Assembly (NCBI GenBank): GCA_001940645.1
Contig: MDVS01000020.1
Location: 160,299 to 224,298, forward strand
DNA length: 64,000 bases
Direction of reading: 5' to 3'
From: Candidatus Heimdallarchaeota archaeon LC_3
Lineage (GTDB): Archaea; Asgardarchaeota; Heimdallarchaeia; Hodarchaeales; LC-3
This document shows, piece after piece, positions 18,839 through 27,628 of the stretch (position 1 is its first letter; every line of letters starts with the position of its first letter). The notes below the pieces were generated by a model. That model had not been told where the DNA came from. It made no database searches and saw only the letters and a program-made list of their open reading frames with translations. A program made the position numbers and the translations under genes.

Positions 18839-20326
18839 ATGAATCGTACCATCAGAACTGGATTAACTTTTGAAGATGTTTTACTTGTTCCTAAAAGATT
18901 TTCAGGATCTTCTCGTTCAAATATCAGTACGAGAACTCAGTATTCTAAAAATTTTGATTTAAACATCCCTATCATTTCATCAAATATGGATACTGTTACT
19001 GAATCAACAATGGCAATTGCTATAGCTAGAGAAGGAGGATTAGGAGTGATTCACAGATTTATGCCAATAGATGACCAAGTTTATGAAGTCATTAGGGTCA
19101 AAAGAAGTGAATCAATTATCATTGATAATCCCTACACCTTAAAACCAGATGCACTTTTATCCGATGCTAAAGAATTGATGTTGGATAAAGGAGTATCAGG
19201 AATTTTAATAACTACCAAAAATGGCACCTTAGAAGGCATTCTTACTAATCGCGATATGAAATTTGAAATAAATAATGAAACCACAGTTTCTGCTTTAATG
19301 ACACAGAAAAAAGATCTAATAACTGCTAATCCAAAAGTTTCATTAGATGATGCTAAGGCTATCTTTAAAAAAAATAAGGTCGAAAAACTTCCATTGATAA
19401 ATGAAGATGGTATATTATCCGGTTTAATCACTGCATCTGATTTAGAAAAAAGAGAATTGTCACCAAGATCTACCAAAGATAACAAAGGCAGGTTACGGGT
19501 TGGAGCAGCGATTGGAGTAAAAAATGATATATTAGAACGTGCTAAATCTTTATTGGAAGTTAAAGTTGATTCCTTAGTTGTGGATATTGCTCATGGTCAT
19601 TCTGATTTAGCCATTAATACTGTAAAATTACTTAGAAAAGAATTTGGAGACGATATTGATATTTGTGCAGGAAATGTAGCAACAAAAGAAGGCACTGAAG
19701 ACCTAATTTCAGCTGGAGTAGATTCAATTAAAGCAGGGGTTGGACCAGGGAGCATTTGTATAACAAGAATAGTTGCAGGGTCAGGTGTTCCACAGATTAC
19801 TTGTATAATGGATTGTGCTGAAGTAGCTGAAGGATCAGGAGTACCAATAATATCTGATGGAGGGATAAGGAATTCAGGTGACATTGCAAAAGCTATAGTT
19901 GCAGGTGCTTCGTCTGTTATGATCGGTAATCTACTTGCTGGGACAACTGAAAGCCCTGGATCACCAATTATCCGTAATGGGAGAAGATATAAAATAATTC
20001 GTGGAATGGCTAGTTTAGGGGCTAGTTTGGGACGTCATAGTAGAGAAAAGAATGGAAATGGAAAAGGGGTGCAAAAAAAAGGATCATTTGATGAAAAAGA
20101 TATCGATGATTTTGCCTCTGAGGTAGTCGCTGAGGGTGTTGAAGCAATGGTTGCCTTTAAAGGACCAGTAAAAGAGATTATTCATCAATTGGTGGGAGGT
20201 TTAAAATCAGGGATAAGCTATTGTGGTTCGAATTCACTTCCTGAAATGCGAAAAAAAGGAGAATTCATGCAAATTACTGCTGCTGGAATAAAAGAAAGTC
20301 AATCACATGATGTAGACAAAGTTTAA
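18839..20326 (+). CDS. guaB: Inosine-5'-monophosphate dehydrogenase
   Basis: It oxidises IMP to XMP with NAD+, the committed step of guanine nucleotide synthesis, in the cytosol. The barrel starts with LTFEDVLLVPKR and SSNMDTVTES. Two CBS motifs follow (about 95-200). The active-site loop GVGPGSICITRIVAGSGVPQ has the catalytic cysteine at C307, and IISDGGIRNSGDIAKAI binds phosphate. The C-terminus has EAMVAFKGPVKEIIHQLVGGLKSG. The usual SSDRY flap sequence is replaced by LGRHSREKNGNGKG, a notable variation. Length 495 fits. GMP reductase is less likely because CBS domains and the IMPDH-type C-terminus are present. Confidence 0.95.
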   Translation: MNRTIRTGLTFEDVLLVPKRFSGSSRSNISTRTQYSKNFDLNIPIISSNMDTVTESTMAIAIAREGGLGVIHRFMPIDDQVYEVIRVKRSESIIIDNPYTLKPDALLSDAKELMLDKGVSGILITTKNGTLEGILTNRDMKFEINNETTVSALMTQKKDLITANPKVSLDDAKAIFKKNKVEKLPLINEDGILSGLITASDLEKRELSPRSTKDNKGRLRVGAAIGVKNDILERAKSLLEVKVDSLVVDIAHGHSDLAINTVKLLRKEFGDDIDICAGNVATKEGTEDLISAGVDSIKAGVGPGSICITRIVAGSGVPQITCIMDCAEVAEGSGVPIISDGGIRNSGDIAKAIVAGASSVMIGNLLAGTTESPGSPIIRNGRRYKIIRGMASLGASLGRHSREKNGNGKGVQKKGSFDEKDIDDFASEVVAEGVEAMVAFKGPVKEIIHQLVGGLKSGISYCGSNSLPEMRKKGEFMQITAAGIKESQSHDVDKV

Positions 20327-20391
20327 CAAATTAATAATATTGTTTAAAGAAAAAATTAGTATGTTTTCTATATTACTAATTTCTATTTGAT

Positions 20392-20997
20392 TTAATAAAT
20401 AAGTTCGAAATTTTTATTTAAGAATTCATTCCAAAATTCGTTACAACCTTTACAATCACATACCCGATTATCAATTCTATTATTCAGAAAGTTAACTGGT
20501 TCAAATAAGAACCTGTCATCTAAATTACTAGATATAATTGGTATTAGAATATGGCCTGCGAACACATCCTTTGCGGTTCCTGGTTCGCATTCATTAATGA
20601 ATATTCGAAAGTCTTCAATCTTTGGAGCAATTAAAACTAAAGCCATTGAATAACGGTATCCCAATAGAGGATAAGCATTTAATACAAAAGGACAACTATT
20701 CCAATGATCTAAAAGATCTTTTTCAGTTTTAGTATTGTTAATTTGTATTAATAGCATTACACGTTCTAATTTGAATATTTTTGTATTAATCAAAGTTTTA
20801 AATTTTATTAGTTCACTTTTTTCTAACTGTTTCATGCGATAAGCAACTTTAGATTTGCCTGCGTCTATTGTTTTGCTAATTTCACGTATACTTTTTCTTG
20901 AATTTTCATTTAACTCTTTTAATATCTGAATGTCTAATGCATTGACTTTTTTCTTCTTTATGTTATGACTCTCTGAGTAATTTTTAGATTCTTTCAT
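20392..20997 (-). CDS. Lrp/AsnC-like regulator with C-terminal cysteine cluster
   Basis: Residues about 18-65 are an AsnC-type helix-turn-helix: ALDIQILKELNENSRKSIREISKTIDAGKSKVAYRMKQLEKSELI. The rest is a ligand-domain-like alpha/beta part (MLLIQINN, YRYSMALVLIAPKIEDF). It ends with C180, C182 and C185 (NRVCDCKGCNEF), which could bind a metal or an iron-sulfur cluster and make it redox or metal responsive. The gene is divergent from the DoxX-like gene, and the 308 bp between them contains several palindromes, so it probably regulates that gene and itself. Confidence 0.82.
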   Translation of the reverse strand: MKESKNYSESHNIKKKKVNALDIQILKELNENSRKSIREISKTIDAGKSKVAYRMKQLEKSELIKFKTLINTKIFKLERVMLLIQINNTKTEKDLLDHWNSCPFVLNAYPLLGYRYSMALVLIAPKIEDFRIFINECEPGTAKDVFAGHILIPIISSNLDDRFLFEPVNFLNNRIDNRVCDCKGCNEFWNEFLNKNFELIY

Positions 20998-21029
20998 CCA
21001 TTTACCCTCAATACTTATAATTCATTTAT

Positions 21030-21134
21030 TGACTGTGTAGTCAGGACTCATAAACTTAGTTAGGTTAACCTATGATATTAATCAATTAAAATCATTCAAT
21101 GGACAAAAAATATTATGAAAAATGGACATTGTCC
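21030..21134. promoter_or_regulatory. Cluster of palindromes between the Lrp-like and DoxX-like genes
   Basis: Four elements are seen: TGACTGTGTAGTCA (21030-21043, 5-bp arms), the perfect 12-bp palindrome TAGGTTAACCTA (21061-21072), AATGGACA (21098-21105), and the same octamer at 21121-21128 where it forms the 5-1-5 palindrome GGACATTGTCC (21124-21134). They are candidate operators for the adjacent Lrp-type protein. Confidence 0.45.
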
Positions 21135-21194
21135 TAATAATTTTTGTGTTCTTATGTATTTGAATTGTCATTAACAGAAATTTCTATGCTTAAA

Positions 21195-21205
21195 ATTATA
21201 TATAA
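21195..21205 (+). promoter_or_regulatory. TATA box, DoxX-like gene
   Basis: ATTATATATAA followed by GGTC lies about 100 bp upstream of the ATG at 21306, giving a leader of about 75-80 nt. The operator-like palindromes lie 60-165 bp further upstream, where an activator would bind. Confidence 0.45.
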
Positions 21206-21305
21206 GGTCTCATTCTTATGTTATATTTAGATTGATTAATTGAATTATGGTTTTGAATCAATCAAATACAATTATAATTCACAGATTTTATAGGTGGATT
21301 AAAAT

Positions 21306-21860
21306 ATGGTATATGAGAAGAAATATGATTATTCTGATATGGTAAAGGGCATAATTCCAAGAAACGCAGATGCGTTTGCTTTTGGAACTCTTAGAATTGC
21401 TTTAGGTTGGATATGGCTCTGGGCTTTTTTTGATAAATTTCTAGGTTTAGGGTTCGCAACTACACCTGAAAAAGCCTGGATAAATGGTAACAGTCCAATC
21501 ACAGGATATTTAAAGTTTGCAACAAATCCAGAAAGTCCCTTTTACACGTTTTTTTCAAAAGATTTGGTTAATTTTGCAGGAATCTTAGATTTTCTTATGA
21601 TGGGCATGTTCATTTTTGTTGGAATATCTTTGATTTTCGGAATTTTTATTAGATTAGCAAGTTTATCTGCCATTGTTTTCATGTTATCAATTTATTTAGG
21701 TAATATTCCTCTGGTCAATAACCCAATAATTGACGACCACATTATTTATACATTAGTATTATTGGTATTCTTTTTTACACCAACAGTAGGAAAATATATT
21801 GGTTTTGGAAATAAGTGGCAAAGTATAAACGTTGTTCAAAAATATCCAATATTAAAATGA
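21306..21860 (+). CDS. DoxX/DoxD-like integral membrane protein
   Basis: A 184-residue protein with four hydrophobic spans: FGTLRIALGWIWLWAFFDKF, FAGILDFLMMGMFIFVGISLIFG, IRLASLSAIVFMLSIYLG and HIIYTLVLLVFFFTP. The spacing and the LGWIWLWAFFDKFLGLGF opening match the DoxD small subunit of thiosulfate:quinone oxidoreductase and other DoxX proteins. Whether it oxidises thiosulfate is unknown, because no DoxA partner is visible. Its divergent neighbour is an Lrp-type regulator with a cysteine cluster, which may link it to redox or sulfur status (inference). Confidence 0.82.
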   Translation: MVYEKKYDYSDMVKGIIPRNADAFAFGTLRIALGWIWLWAFFDKFLGLGFATTPEKAWINGNSPITGYLKFATNPESPFYTFFSKDLVNFAGILDFLMMGMFIFVGISLIFGIFIRLASLSAIVFMLSIYLGNIPLVNNPIIDDHIIYTLVLLVFFFTPTVGKYIGFGNKWQSINVVQKYPILK

Positions 21861-21935
21861 CTTCTTAAAAAATTACTCTTTTTACTTTATAATTCTCTTT
21901 TTATATTCAAATTTTATCTTAACTCTAAAAAATTT

Positions 21936-23078
21936 TTAATAAGGATTCCAATTTTTAATTTTCGGAAATTTTTTCATTTTTTCCCCATAAGGATATTTTT
22001 TAAATAATTTTCCCCATTCTGATTCGTTAAATTTTTTTATGTGTTTCTTTCCAGCAGTAGGATACCATATCAGGTCGTGAAATATGTAAGAAGCCCATAT
22101 GTTTACACGAAATAAGGGAGTATAGAATATTAACCAATGGAGAGGACGGAGAAAACGATATTTGTGAGTCGTTTTCCTGATTCTTTGATCCCATTTGATA
22201 ACTATACTTTTTTTTGTTTCAAAATGAAAATTTATTCCATTAAATTTCTCTTTGTCCATGCCTATTATCTCAATTTGATCTATATCCCCCAACCCTAGTC
22301 CTTTATCATGAGCTAATTTTATATATTTTATCGAAAGAGGATCAAAACCCATCAATTTTGCTGAAATAGCATCAATAGCTACTTGATCTTCACTAGCTAG
22401 AAGTGTATTGGATAAATAGGGGATCATAGTTCTTGGTCCAGCTCCATTACCAGAAACCGATCCATCCATTACAGCAAGAAGTCCAGGATGGATTTCTTTT
22501 TGAATAGTCAACAAATCAACGAGCACATCGTCAATTATTCTATGCGAATGATGACGAAATTTAGGTATGAGACCACCAAAAGCATTTTTCATTGCCCCAG
22601 TTGTGATAGTGTGTCCATGAGTCTTGATTGTCGGTAAATGGATCATGTTATTTCCCATAAATTTTTTAGGGATAATTATTTCTTTGAACAGATCATACAT
22701 ACCAATCATATCACCTTTTGGTTTGTATGTAACCCAATTCTCATTTGTTAATGGGTAAAAAGGAACGTCGTATTGATTAAGGACTTGAAGCCATTTATTC
22801 AAATACGCACCTTTCCAAGGATGAGTAACTACAGTTTGATTTTCGACACATTCGAGATCTTGCTTATATCCATCTTTAATTAATTTATTCAGAACTCCAT
22901 CTAATTGCCAAGGAGGAGTACTACAGGCTGGATAAAATAAACTCCAAGATAAATTAATCTTGATAATAGTTTTAAGCTTTTGATTTAAAATTTTTTGATA
23001 TTCTACTAAATTTAATAAATCTGAATAATCATCAACGACTGTTTGTGGTGTTGTAGGGATAACTGCTACTTTAGACAA
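21936..23078 (-). CDS. DUF362-family protein
   Basis: A 380-residue protein matching DUF362. Landmarks are a long alpha/beta start (KTIIKINLSWSLFYPACSTPPWQLDGVL), the conserved block NMIHLPTIKTHGHTITTGAMKNAFGGLIPK, then LLAVMDGSVSGNGAGPR and LASEDQVAIDAISAKLMGFDP. Many DUF362 proteins carry ferredoxin clusters; this one has no CxxCxxC set. The biochemical role of the family is unclear. The C-terminal 90 residues are basic and aromatic-rich with a short hydrophobic patch (LHWLIFYTPLF) that may touch the membrane. Confidence 0.85.
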   Translation of the reverse strand: MSKVAVIPTTPQTVVDDYSDLLNLVEYQKILNQKLKTIIKINLSWSLFYPACSTPPWQLDGVLNKLIKDGYKQDLECVENQTVVTHPWKGAYLNKWLQVLNQYDVPFYPLTNENWVTYKPKGDMIGMYDLFKEIIIPKKFMGNNMIHLPTIKTHGHTITTGAMKNAFGGLIPKFRHHSHRIIDDVLVDLLTIQKEIHPGLLAVMDGSVSGNGAGPRTMIPYLSNTLLASEDQVAIDAISAKLMGFDPLSIKYIKLAHDKGLGLGDIDQIEIIGMDKEKFNGINFHFETKKSIVIKWDQRIRKTTHKYRFLRPLHWLIFYTPLFRVNIWASYIFHDLIWYPTAGKKHIKKFNESEWGKLFKKYPYGEKMKKFPKIKNWNPY

Positions 23079-23307
23079 CTTTTAGCCTCGTATAACTTTA
23101 TAATTACAAGTAAATATAATTCTCAAATTAAAAATTTCTTTTTAATACTCATTGCTAGCAAATACTATGTATAAATATGATTTTTAAATCAAATTATCCA
23201 TTTTCAAATATGTTGATATTTTATTTAATAAAGGAATTATAAACAAAATAACGAAATAAATATCAGAATGAAAATAAAAATTGTTTAATATTTGTTAGGT
23301 TATCAAA

Positions 23308-23877
23308 ATGTCGTACGAAGAAGGTTTAAGTTCTTCTGATAAGAAAGAACGGCTGACTACTTTAAAATCACTCTTTAATGATCCTAATATTAATGAAAAA
23401 GAAAAACTAAATTATTTGAATAAAGGATTAAACGACAAACACGATTTGATAAGATCAAAAGCAGTTGAACTCCTGAGTGAGTTTAAAAACGAGTCAGTTT
23501 TCGAATTATTGATCAAGAGAATTGATCAAGAGTCTTTTTGGGGTACTAGAGTTCTTATTCTTAGTAAACTTGCCGAAAATATTGATTTTTGGAATACAGA
23601 GAAATATTCTAAAGATTTAATGAAGTTTATTTATGATCCTAAACCTAAAGTTAGGATTCAGTCGGCTATTCTTTTAAGTAACAAAAAAATTGGTGCTTGG
23701 GAAAAAATAAGTGAAATTTTTTATGATAAAGATCCCGAGGTTAGAAAAGAAGTCCAAATTTTACTTGAGAAATCTCCAGATCCTGAGATTCAGAAAAAAG
23801 TGCAAGATCATTTGAAAAAAGTGCAAGAAAAAGAAAAAAAGAACAAAGAACTTCAACAAATGTTTGATGGTATTTAA
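23308..23877 (+). CDS. HEAT-repeat protein
   Basis: A 189-residue all-helical protein made of about five HEAT repeats. The repeat signature is clear in HDLIRSKAVELLSEFKNESVFELLIKRI, WGTRVLILSKLAENI, PKPKVRIQSAILLSNKKIGAW and DPEVRKEVQILLEKSPDPEIQKKVQDHL, each with the DP.VR or equivalent turn. A lysine-rich coiled tail ends it. Such proteins are scaffolds for protein-protein contact; the partner is unknown. Its last 4 bp overlap the convergent gene. Confidence 0.82.
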   Translation: MSYEEGLSSSDKKERLTTLKSLFNDPNINEKEKLNYLNKGLNDKHDLIRSKAVELLSEFKNESVFELLIKRIDQESFWGTRVLILSKLAENIDFWNTEKYSKDLMKFIYDPKPKVRIQSAILLSNKKIGAWEKISEIFYDKDPEVRKEVQILLEKSPDPEIQKKVQDHLKKVQEKEKKNKELQQMFDGI

Positions 23878-24377
23878 TCAATTTCTATTTCTTTATGGTA
23901 CTTCACTTGAGAATTCAATACTAAATAAGCGTAAAGATCTCCATTTAAGTATGAATGTTGTGAGTTTTTAATATTAACACTTTTTGGCAATTTTAATTCG
24001 TAAGAATATTTATCTAGAACTGTAAAACTAGGTTTCTTATTAATATCCAGTATCTCTTTAAATTTTCCAAACCATTGAATTTTCACTTTTTTTTTGTCAG
24101 TGGTTATTAGTTTCCTCACATCAATTATTATAGACTTAATGTTAGTTTCTGTGATATCTTTAAAGTATACTTTGAATAAAAATTTTTCTTTTTGCTCTAC
24201 TTTCAGACCTAAATAAATACATTCTTCTTTTTTTAAGAGAAATCCTCCTTGATGATTATTCAAAGTTAAATAAATTTGTTCTAAAGGCCAGGATTCATGA
24301 TGTGTTCTATTAAATTTTTTTCGAATAGCTTTGGAAAATGAATCAAAGTCCTGATCAAACTGAAATGAATCTTTCAA
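23874..24377 (-). CDS. Hypothetical 167-aa protein
   Basis: A soluble strand-rich basic protein without recognisable motifs. The N-terminal 30 residues are helical (DSFSKAIRKKFNRTHHESWP), and the rest alternates strand-forming segments (IYLTLNNHQGGFLLKKEECIYLGL, KVKIQWFGKFKEIL). It overlaps the HEAT-repeat gene by 4 bp tail to tail. It lies just after the cysteine operon on the same strand (133 bp away), so weak read-through is possible. Function unknown. Confidence 0.55.
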   Translation of the reverse strand: MKDSFQFDQDFDSFSKAIRKKFNRTHHESWPLEQIYLTLNNHQGGFLLKKEECIYLGLKVEQKEKFLFKVYFKDITETNIKSIIIDVRKLITTDKKKVKIQWFGKFKEILDINKKPSFTVLDKYSYELKLPKSVNIKNSQHSYLNGDLYAYLVLNSQVKYHKEIEID

Positions 24378-24510
24378 TAAAATATCACTTGTAAGAAGAA
24401 TTAATTTTTATTTTTAAAATCAATCAATTATTATTAATAAAAAGTCTTGAGGAAATAGAATTCCCCCTTCCAGTTAGTCTATCAAATATAATGTAAATTT
24501 AATAAATTTA

Positions 24511-25695
24511 TCAATATTTTGGCTGAGATGGATCAATTCGATCCACCCAAGCATTGATTCCACCAGTTAAGTTAAATATTTTCTTAAATCCTTTGTTTTT
24601 TAACTTTTCGAGTGCTCTAGCTGATCTAATTCCTGTTTTACAATAAAGAACTGTTAAGGTTTCTTTATCAAGCGAGTTGGACATTTCAGAAACAGAATTT
24701 ACAGGCATAAGAAAAGAACCTTTAATATTACTAATCTTTTGCTCATGGATCTCTCGGACATCCACTAACTGGATTGGTGTTCTCTTTGAAAAGAGATCTT
24801 GTAATTCCTCTGGAGTAATACGTTCATCTTCAACAATATCCAAGTGATCTTCACCAGCAATATTTACTCCACAAAATTCCTCATAATCGATTAGTTTGGT
24901 AATTGTTTTATTCGAACTACATATCGGACATTCAGGATTCTTTTTAAGTTTTAATTCTCTGAAAGACATATCTAAAGCATCAATTAGCAATAAACGACCA
25001 ATTAGTGGTTCTCCGATGCCAAGAATTAATTTTATTGTTTCCGTAGCTTGTATAGTTCCTACAATTCCTGGTAATACACCTAATACACCACCTTCAGCAC
25101 ATGATGGAACTAGTCCTGGTGGTGGAGGTTCCGCATACAAACATCTGTAACAAGGACCATTTTCTGGATCAAATACTGATGCTTGTCCCTCAAATCGATA
25201 AATTGAACCATAGACGTTTGGTTTATTTAATAAAACGCATGCATCATTTACAAGGTATCTTGTTGGAAAATTATCAGTTCCATCAATAATAATATCAAAA
25301 TTTTTGAATATTTCCAATGCGTTGTCTGATGATAATGCTGTATCATAAGTAATAACTTTTATTTCGGGATTGATAGCGTTAATACTTTCTTTAGCTGATT
25401 TTAACTTTGATTTTCCAACATCAGAAGTGGTATGGATAATCTGACGTTGTAAATTACTAAAATCAACCACATCAAAATCAACTAATCCAATTGTACCAAT
25501 ACCTGCAGCAGCTAAGTATAAAGCTAAAGGTGATCCTAGACCTCCAGTTCCGATTAATAAAATTTTAGCTGCTTTGAGCTTTAATTGTCCAATTAATCCA
25601 ACTTCTGGTAAAATTAAATGTCTACTATATCTAGCAATCTCTTTGTGAGATAATTCTTGCTTACTGTTTACTGATTCTTGAACCAATTCAATCAT
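24511..25695 (-). CDS. MoeZ/MOCS3-like E1 adenylyltransferase with rhodanese domain
   Basis: Residues 15-270 are a ThiF/MoeB E1-like domain with the nucleotide loop GTGGLG (49-54) and the LVDFDVVDFSNLQRQ strand. DGTDNFPTRYLVND follows. Zinc ligands are C182, C185, C256 and C259, and the conserved C199 sits in LVPSCAEGGV. Residues 295-394 are a rhodanese domain with the catalytic C352 in YCKTGIRSAR. Such enzymes adenylate the C-terminal glycine of a ubiquitin-fold carrier and turn it into a thiocarboxylate. The next upstream genes encode that carrier, a JAMM protease and a cysteine synthase, so it probably feeds sulfur to cysteine. It may also serve molybdopterin or tRNA thiolation. Confidence 0.95.
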   Translation of the reverse strand: MIELVQESVNSKQELSHKEIARYSRHLILPEVGLIGQLKLKAAKILLIGTGGLGSPLALYLAAAGIGTIGLVDFDVVDFSNLQRQIIHTTSDVGKSKLKSAKESINAINPEIKVITYDTALSSDNALEIFKNFDIIIDGTDNFPTRYLVNDACVLLNKPNVYGSIYRFEGQASVFDPENGPCYRCLYAEPPPPGLVPSCAEGGVLGVLPGIVGTIQATETIKLILGIGEPLIGRLLLIDALDMSFRELKLKKNPECPICSSNKTITKLIDYEEFCGVNIAGEDHLDIVEDERITPEELQDLFSKRTPIQLVDVREIHEQKISNIKGSFLMPVNSVSEMSNSLDKETLTVLYCKTGIRSARALEKLKNKGFKKIFNLTGGINAWVDRIDPSQPKY

Positions 25696-25729
25696 TGTTT
25701 TTACCTAACTTCAATGTTAAAAGCTTAAT

Positions 25730-26032
25730 CTAATTCCCACCTGCAATAGATGGAATAATGCTGATTTTTTGTCCTTCTTTTAAAGAAGTTAATTCTTTAT
25801 CCTCTAGATGTCTAATATCATTTTCGTTAAGATAGATATTTACAAAACTTCTGATTTTATTATTTTCGTCAAAAATATGGTTTTTAATTTCTTTAAAATC
25901 TTCAGTTAGTTTTCGTATACATTCTTCTACATTAGAAGCTTGTATTTTTACAAATTTTTGATTATTTACATATACTCTTAATGGAGTTGGAATAGCAATT
26001 TCAATTTCAACTAGTTCTGACATCATGTTCAC
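25730..26032 (-). CDS. CysO/MoaD-like ubiquitin-fold sulfur carrier ending in GGN
   Basis: A 100-residue beta-grasp protein. It starts with ELVEIEIAIPTPLRVYVNNQKFVKI, has the family helix VEECIRKLTEDF, then ships VNIYLNENDIRHLEDKELTSLKEGQKISIIPSIAGG. The C-terminal di-glycine is the site of adenylation and thiocarboxylation in the CysO, MoaD and ThiS families. One asparagine follows it, so the exposed glycine would have to be released by a protease. The adjacent gene encodes a JAMM protease, a natural candidate. The gene lies between the JAMM and E1/rhodanese genes in a tight minus-strand operon (2 and 34 bp gaps). Confidence 0.93.
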   Translation of the reverse strand: MNMMSELVEIEIAIPTPLRVYVNNQKFVKIQASNVEECIRKLTEDFKEIKNHIFDENNKIRSFVNIYLNENDIRHLEDKELTSLKEGQKISIIPSIAGGN

Positions 26033-26034
26033 CG

Positions 26035-26475
26035 TTAATTTTCTGTATAATTTTCATTTAGAATTTCAATTTTTTCTTGTAAGAATTTTTTTCTATCTGG
26101 CTCCAGTCTCCATGAAGTAATCAGGTCTGATTTCCCTTCATTTACGGATAAAACCATATAGGAAAAATTAGGCCAAGCATGTTCAAGATCAAATTTACTA
26201 GGCCGTGATGGATGATTTGGGTGCGAGTGATAAATTCCCAACAATTCTAGTCCTACTTCTTCAACCTCTTTATCCACTTTAACTAAGTCCATTGGATCAA
26301 TGTTGTATCTTCTTTCTTTAGTTCCAACATTTATATTCCTCATAGGTCTAACTTCTTCAACAACGGGATATTTATTATTTGAACCTATTAAAACTCCACA
26401 GCATTCCTCAGGAAATGTTTTTTCTCCGTGGGATTTAATTTTATTAACTTCAATTTCATTGATTTCGATTTTCAT
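26035..26475 (-). CDS. mec: JAMM/MPN metalloprotease (Mec-like)
   Basis: I start it at MKIEINEIE (26475), 4 bp after the stop of the cysteine synthase gene, rather than at an in-frame ATG 45 bp further up that overlaps that gene. The 146 residues carry the JAMM zinc signature. Catalytic glutamate is in FPEECCGVLIG (E23 or E24), and the ligands are H83 and H85 in IYHSHP, then S93 and D96 (HSHP-x7-S-x2-D spacing). In mycobacteria the homologue Mec hydrolyses the CysO-cysteine bond to free cysteine. The same activity is likely here, with the extra task of trimming the carrier's GGN end as a hypothesis. Confidence 0.94.
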   Translation of the reverse strand: MKIEINEIEVNKIKSHGEKTFPEECCGVLIGSNNKYPVVEEVRPMRNINVGTKERRYNIDPMDLVKVDKEVEEVGLELLGIYHSHPNHPSRPSKFDLEHAWPNFSYMVLSVNEGKSDLITSWRLEPDRKKFLQEKIEILNENYTEN

Positions 26476-26479
26476 TATT

Positions 26480-27484
26480 TTATTCCCATAAATTTGTTGA
26501 GAGGTACCGTTCTCCTCCATCTGGAAAGATAGTCACTACATTTCCAAATTTCATGTTTCTAGCAACTTTGACAGAAGAAAATAATGCTGCCCCGGAACTG
26601 GTACCTACAAAGATGCCATTTTTTGCTAGAATTTTTGTAAATTTTTCAGCTTCACTAGTGGAAACAAATTCAAATTTATCTGGGAACGAATTATCATAAA
26701 TTCCAGGAATAATTGAGCTCCCCATGTGTTTAGCACCTTCTATTCCGTGAAATGGCGAATCAGGCTGCACTGCAATCAACTGAACTTTGTTTCCTAAATT
26801 TTTCCTGAGTCGTTTCCCTGTTCCCATGAAAGTACCAGAAGTTCCTAAACAACTAACAAAATGAGTTATTTCATTATTAGTTTGTTCCAAAATTTCTCTC
26901 CCAGTGCTGTAATAGTGAGCTTTCAAATTTGCATCGTTATTATATTGATCCAAATAGTAATAATCTGGATTCATTTCAATAAAGTTTTTAACTTCTTCTA
27001 TAGCTCCATCAATTCCCTCTAATGGATCAGTAGTGAAAACTTCAGCTCCATATGCTTTTAAAATCTTCAAACGCTCTTTAGAAGCATTTTTCGGTATAAA
27101 TAATCTTAATTTAATCCCCAAAGTCGATGCTACTAAAGAATATCCTATAGCAGTATTACCACTAGATGCATCAACAATTGGACGAAAGAAACCTTTTTTA
27201 TTAAATATTTTTCCAGAAAATATGCCTTCTCGTATGATAGACCAAGCTGCCCGATCTTTTATTGAACCACCTGGGTTTTGGGATTCGATTTTCGCGAAGA
27301 TTTTGACTCCATTTGGAACATTAATATCTTTAATATTAATTTGGATAAGGGGAGTATTGCCAATACTTGCTAAAATCGAATTTTTTGAAAGGTATGAAAT
27401 CTTTTGTAGCAAATCGGGATTTATCAATGATTTAGAATAAATTTCGTACGTCGAGTTATTTTCTATACCATCAACACTTAGCAT
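26480..27484 (-). CDS. cysM: CysM-like cysteine synthase (PLP, beta family)
   Basis: A 334-residue fold-type II PLP enzyme. The PLP lysine is K76 in NPGGSIKDRAAW, the pyridine loop DASSGNTAIGYS follows, and GTSGTFMGTGKRL binds phosphate. GIFVGTSSGAA is near the end. It makes cysteine by beta-replacement on O-acetylserine or O-phosphoserine. The neighbouring carrier, E1/rhodanese and protease genes indicate that the sulfur donor is a protein thiocarboxylate, as for mycobacterial CysM. It is the first gene of the four-gene cluster. Substrate choice (phosphoserine versus acetylserine) cannot be read from sequence alone. Confidence 0.95.
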   Translation of the reverse strand: MLSVDGIENNSTYEIYSKSLINPDLLQKISYLSKNSILASIGNTPLIQINIKDINVPNGVKIFAKIESQNPGGSIKDRAAWSIIREGIFSGKIFNKKGFFRPIVDASSGNTAIGYSLVASTLGIKLRLFIPKNASKERLKILKAYGAEVFTTDPLEGIDGAIEEVKNFIEMNPDYYYLDQYNNDANLKAHYYSTGREILEQTNNEITHFVSCLGTSGTFMGTGKRLRKNLGNKVQLIAVQPDSPFHGIEGAKHMGSSIIPGIYDNSFPDKFEFVSTSEAEKFTKILAKNGIFVGTSSGAALFSSVKVARNMKFGNVVTIFPDGGERYLSTNLWE

Positions 27485-27628
27485 TTTTTACCACTAGCAA
27501 AAAGATATGTTCTATTGATTAAGTTAACAATAGTTAATTAAAATTTTCGTTACTTCAAATTCAATAAAAAATAATATTTGAACTAAATTTAATTAAAAAA
27601 ACCATATACTATTAAAAATAAATAATTT

